Assembly (NCBI GenBank): GCA_037133395.1
Contig: JBAXOG010000122.1
Location: 1 to 15,334, forward strand
Direction of reading: 5' to 3'
DNA from: CAIZQW01 sp037133395
GTDB taxonomy: Bacteria > Verrucomicrobiota > Kiritimatiellia > RFP12 > UBA1067
Length of the DNA stretch: 15,334 nt
Position 1 is the stretch's first letter. Each line of letters starts with the position of its first letter. The notes below the pieces were generated by a model that was not told the origin of the DNA, did no database searches, and saw only the letters and a list, made by a program, of their open reading frames with translations. The position numbers were made by a program, and so were the translations under genes. Shown here piece after piece: positions 12,783 through 15,334 of this stretch.

Positions 12783-15161
12783 ATGAATAAACAGATGTGG
12801 GTCGGTGTTGGGTCCGCGTTGCAACTGTGTTGCGCATTTAATCTGGGTGCGGCTGAGGTGGTGTTCAGCAATGAAGTCTCTGCTCCCGAACAAACGCTTT
12901 CGTTGTGGTATCGCAGACCAGCATTGAAATGGGATGAAGCCCTGCCCATTGGCAATGGACGATTCGGTGCAATGGTCTTTGGAGGCGTTGCTGAGGAGCG
13001 TATCCAGTTTAATGATGATACCCTGTATACTGGCAAGCCCCATGATTACGCGCATAAAGGTGCAGTAAAATTTCTGCCGGAGATCCGCAAGCTCCTCTTT
13101 GAAAATAAGCAGAAGGATGCGGAGGCACTGGCCAATAAAGAATTCATGAGCATCAACACCCGCGGCACTAACCGTCAGGAGGCGTATCAGCCGTTCGGGG
13201 ACCTGAAGCTTGAGTTTCCCGAGCTCACGACCGTCACGGATTATCGCCGGGAACTTGATCTGAACCGCGCGCTGGCCCTGGTTCAATACACGAGTGGCGG
13301 AGCCACTTATCGGCGTGAGATCTTTGCTTCGTTTCCCGATAATGCCATTGTCATGCAACTGGCCTGTGATCAACGGGGAAAGATCAATGTGAAGGCTACA
13401 CTGCCTAGCCCGCATCCCCATACCGTTGTTAAACGTGTTGATGGTCAGACGCTCAGCATGTCGGGTAAAGTCGAGGGAGAGAACACGGGCTTCGAAGCGC
13501 GCCTTGCTGTCAGGACAGAGGGCGGAAAAATTAACGTCACGGACTCCGGGATTGAAATTACGCAAGCCGATTCCGCGACGTTGATTTTGGTAGGGGCCTC
13601 CAGCTATGTCAACTTCCGCGATATCAGCGGAGATCCAGCGGTCAAGAATGAAAAGACGTTGAAGCAACTTGCAACGAAAGATTATGCCGCGATTAAACAC
13701 GATCACATCGCAGACCATCAAAAACTTTTCCAACGGGTGAAGCTTAATCTCGGAAGCACAGCGTGTGCAAAGTTGCCCACGAATGAACGGATCAAATCCT
13801 TTAGCGAAGCGGATCCACAATTGGCAGAGTTGTTTTATCAATATGGCCGTTACCTGTTGATTGCGTGTAGCCGCCCGGGTTCACAACCGGCCAACCTGCA
13901 AGGCCTTTGGAATGAAAGTCTCAAACCGGCCTGGGACAGCAAATACACCATCAATATCAATACGGAGATGAACTACTGGCCGGCGGAGATCGCGAACCTT
14001 TCGGAGTGTGTTGAGCCTTTGGTGGCAGCGCTGCAGGAGCTCGCGGTCTCGGGTGCTGTCGTCGCAAAAGAGCACTACAACGCCCGTGGCTGGATGATCC
14101 ACCATAACTTTGATGTCTGGAAAGGGGCGGCGCCGATCAACAATGCCAACCACGGGATCTGGGTTGTCGGCGGAGCCTGGCTGAGTCAGCATGTGTGGTG
14201 GCACTATGAATTTGGCGGCGATCGAAACTATTTAAAAGAGACTGCCTATCCCCTGATGAAAGGGGCGGCGCTCTTTTTTGTCGACACGCTGGTTGAAGAT
14301 CCGCGGAGCGATAAACACTGGCTGATCTCCGGCCCCTCGAACTCCCCGGAAAATGGTGGATTGGTGATGGGGCCCACGATGGACCATCAAATTATCCGGG
14401 ATCTTTTCAGCAATGTCATTGAAGCCTCAAAGGTTTTGGATACGGATCAGGAGTTACGCCAGCAACTGACAGCGATGCGTGCGAGAATCGCACCGAACCA
14501 GATTGGACAGCATGGCCAGTTACAGGAGTGGCTGGAAGATAAAGATGATCCGAAGAGTACGCACCGTCATGTGTCGCATCTGTGGGGGTTGCATCCCGGC
14601 GCAGAGATTCATCCGCGCACGACACCTGAATTGGCCAAGGCGTGTGCAGTGACGCTGGCGCATCGGGGTGATGGTGGCACGGGCTGGTCAAAGGCGTGGA
14701 AGATCAATTTCTGGGCTCGCTTGCTGGATGGCGATCACGCTTACAAGATGCTCTCGGAAGCGTTGAAAGGCAACACGCTCCCCAATCTGTTCGATACCCA
14801 TCCGCCTTTTCAGATTGATGGAAACTTTGGCGCTGCCTCCGGAATCACCGAAATGTTAGTGCAAAGTCATCTCGGCTGGATTGAGTTACTGCCCGCATTG
14901 CCGTCAGCTTGGCCGACGGGCAGTGTTTCTGGCTTGCGTGCCCGTAACGGTTTTGAGGTCGATATCCAATGGAAAGAGGGTCATTTTACACAAGCACAGA
15001 TCAAATCCATCAGCGGGAAATTATGCCGCATTCGGTCGGCTATCCCGCTCACAATCACCAACAGAGACAAGCCAGTCATAACCGCCAGCGCTGAAAAAGA
15101 CTTCATTGTTTTTGAAACAAACAAAGGGGAATGCTATTCAGTCATGGGTGCGGAGCGCTAA
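12783..15161 (+). CDS. Secreted GH95 alpha-L-fucosidase
   Basis: A 792-residue product, full length for GH95. ATG 12783 has AAGGAG 4 nt upstream (12773-12778) and starts a signal peptide (MNKQMWVGVG..., likely cut near LGAA24), so it acts outside the cytoplasm. The N-terminal beta domain has the hallmark LWYRRPALKWDEALPIGNGR (41-60). The catalytic (alpha/alpha)6 domain has LQGLWNESLKPAWDSKYT, ININTEMNYWPAE with N391 and N393, LQEWLED (E582, E585), HRHVSHLWGLHPG and PPFQIDGNFG with D679. These correspond to Asn421/Asn423, Glu566 and Asp766 of the bifidobacterial AfcA as I align them, so activity is expected. GH95 enzymes invert and release L-fucose, mostly alpha-1,2-linked, though alpha-L-galactosidases also occur in the family. 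It is the polymer-facing enzyme of this locus and feeds the isomerase and mutarotase. Confidence 0.92.
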   Translation: MNKQMWVGVGSALQLCCAFNLGAAEVVFSNEVSAPEQTLSLWYRRPALKWDEALPIGNGRFGAMVFGGVAEERIQFNDDTLYTGKPHDYAHKGAVKFLPEIRKLLFENKQKDAEALANKEFMSINTRGTNRQEAYQPFGDLKLEFPELTTVTDYRRELDLNRALALVQYTSGGATYRREIFASFPDNAIVMQLACDQRGKINVKATLPSPHPHTVVKRVDGQTLSMSGKVEGENTGFEARLAVRTEGGKINVTDSGIEITQADSATLILVGASSYVNFRDISGDPAVKNEKTLKQLATKDYAAIKHDHIADHQKLFQRVKLNLGSTACAKLPTNERIKSFSEADPQLAELFYQYGRYLLIACSRPGSQPANLQGLWNESLKPAWDSKYTININTEMNYWPAEIANLSECVEPLVAALQELAVSGAVVAKEHYNARGWMIHHNFDVWKGAAPINNANHGIWVVGGAWLSQHVWWHYEFGGDRNYLKETAYPLMKGAALFFVDTLVEDPRSDKHWLISGPSNSPENGGLVMGPTMDHQIIRDLFSNVIEASKVLDTDQELRQQLTAMRARIAPNQIGQHGQLQEWLEDKDDPKSTHRHVSHLWGLHPGAEIHPRTTPELAKACAVTLAHRGDGGTGWSKAWKINFWARLLDGDHAYKMLSEALKGNTLPNLFDTHPPFQIDGNFGAASGITEMLVQSHLGWIELLPALPSAWPTGSVSGLRARNGFEVDIQWKEGHFTQAQIKSISGKLCRIRSAIPLTITNRDKPVITASAEKDFIVFETNKGECYSVMGAER

Positions 15162-15189
15162 CAGAAGCCTTTTTCTTTGGCTTTGTCGC

Positions 15190-15223
15190 CGGGTGCGATT
15201 CAACTTTGTTGAATCAACACCCG
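15190..15223. other. Strong hairpin downstream of the fucosidase gene
   Basis: GATTCAAC-TTT-GTTGAATC (15197-15215) is a perfect 8-bp stem with a 3-nt loop. It extends outward by CGGGTG (15190-15195) pairing with CACCCG (15218-15223) across a small 1/2-nt internal loop. It lies 28 nt after the stop. There is no following T run, so it is either a non-canonical terminator or mRNA 3'-end structure, or a dispersed intergenic repeat. Confidence 0.55.
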
Positions 15224-15237
15224 AGGTAGGAGGTAGG

Positions 15238-15284
15238 ATGGAGGAGTTGTATTTGAAATGCCCTAGAGAATAGTTCTCCTCCAT
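15238..15284. repeat. Inverted repeat near right edge
   Basis: ATGGAGGAG (15238-15246) and CTCCTCCAT (15276-15284) are perfect 9-nt inverted repeats separated by 29 nt. The left arm is in a purine-rich GGTAGGAGGTAGG context. The meaning is unknown; the window ends 50 nt later with no supported gene. Confidence 0.4.
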
Positions 15285-15334
15285 TCGCTATTATCTCTTG
15301 GATGAAGACACACTTTCAAGACTTGTTTAAAAGG

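Noticed and set aside
12768..13841. 357-codon frame on the - strand
   Set aside because: It is fully antisense to the well-supported GH95 gene and has no recognisable domain.
15302..15334. ATG at 15302 as the start of a further gene
   Set aside because: Only 11 codons are visible before the edge and there is no clear ribosome binding site.

Overview
The window looks like a chromosomal segment of a PVC-group anaerobe, most likely Kiritimatiellota or Lentisphaerota. This is an inference from gene families I recognise, not from a marker gene. The hints are a GH95 alpha-L-fucosidase, an AraA-like isomerase and a uroporphyrinogen-decarboxylase-family protein in one AraC-controlled sugar locus, an AAA/DUF4143 ATPase, exported proteins of unknown function, and a decayed Mu-like phage fragment. 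No rRNA, tRNA, insertion sequence or CRISPR array was seen.

Region 1 (1-4175, + strand) encodes exported proteins. A gene cut by the left edge ends in a zinc-metallopeptidase-like domain. Its GC content drops from about 55% to about 40% inside the reading frame near position 240. An equally AT-rich gene for an exported helical protein follows at once (1552-2331). Next come two tandem paralogues with signal peptides, conserved ends and a divergent middle. The first (2350-3250) is broken by one extra base at 2545; the second (3303-4175) is intact.

Region 2 (4212-5602, - strand) is a phage remnant. It holds a Mu gpI-like protease domain joined to a Cys-rich tail like that of phage head-morphogenesis proteins, preceded by the C-terminal piece of a large polyvalent phage protein. 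Region 3 (5677-6508, + strand) has a plausible promoter, a lipoprotein gene and an ATGA-coupled small membrane protein gene that is frameshifted at a run of eight T. Positions 6509-6873 are mostly empty apart from one doubtful small ORF.

Region 4 (6874-15161) is a deoxysugar catabolic locus. It has rhaM and a URO-D-family gene in one operon, an AAA_14/DUF4143 ATPase with its own AT-rich leader, an AraC-family regulator on the - strand, an L-arabinose/L-fucose-isomerase-like gene, and a secreted GH95 alpha-L-fucosidase. The promoters of rhaM and of the isomerase gene carry the same element: TGGTC three times, with start-to-start spacings of 21 and 15 bp, and a -10 hexamer starting 23 bp after the third copy. 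The third copy therefore sits in the -35 position. I read this as the operator of the AraC-type activator encoded at 10077-10955, and it is the strongest new observation here. The inferred job of the locus is to release L-fucose (or a related 6-deoxysugar) outside the cytoplasm, then interconvert its anomers and isomerise it inside. Kinase, aldolase and transporter genes are not in the window.
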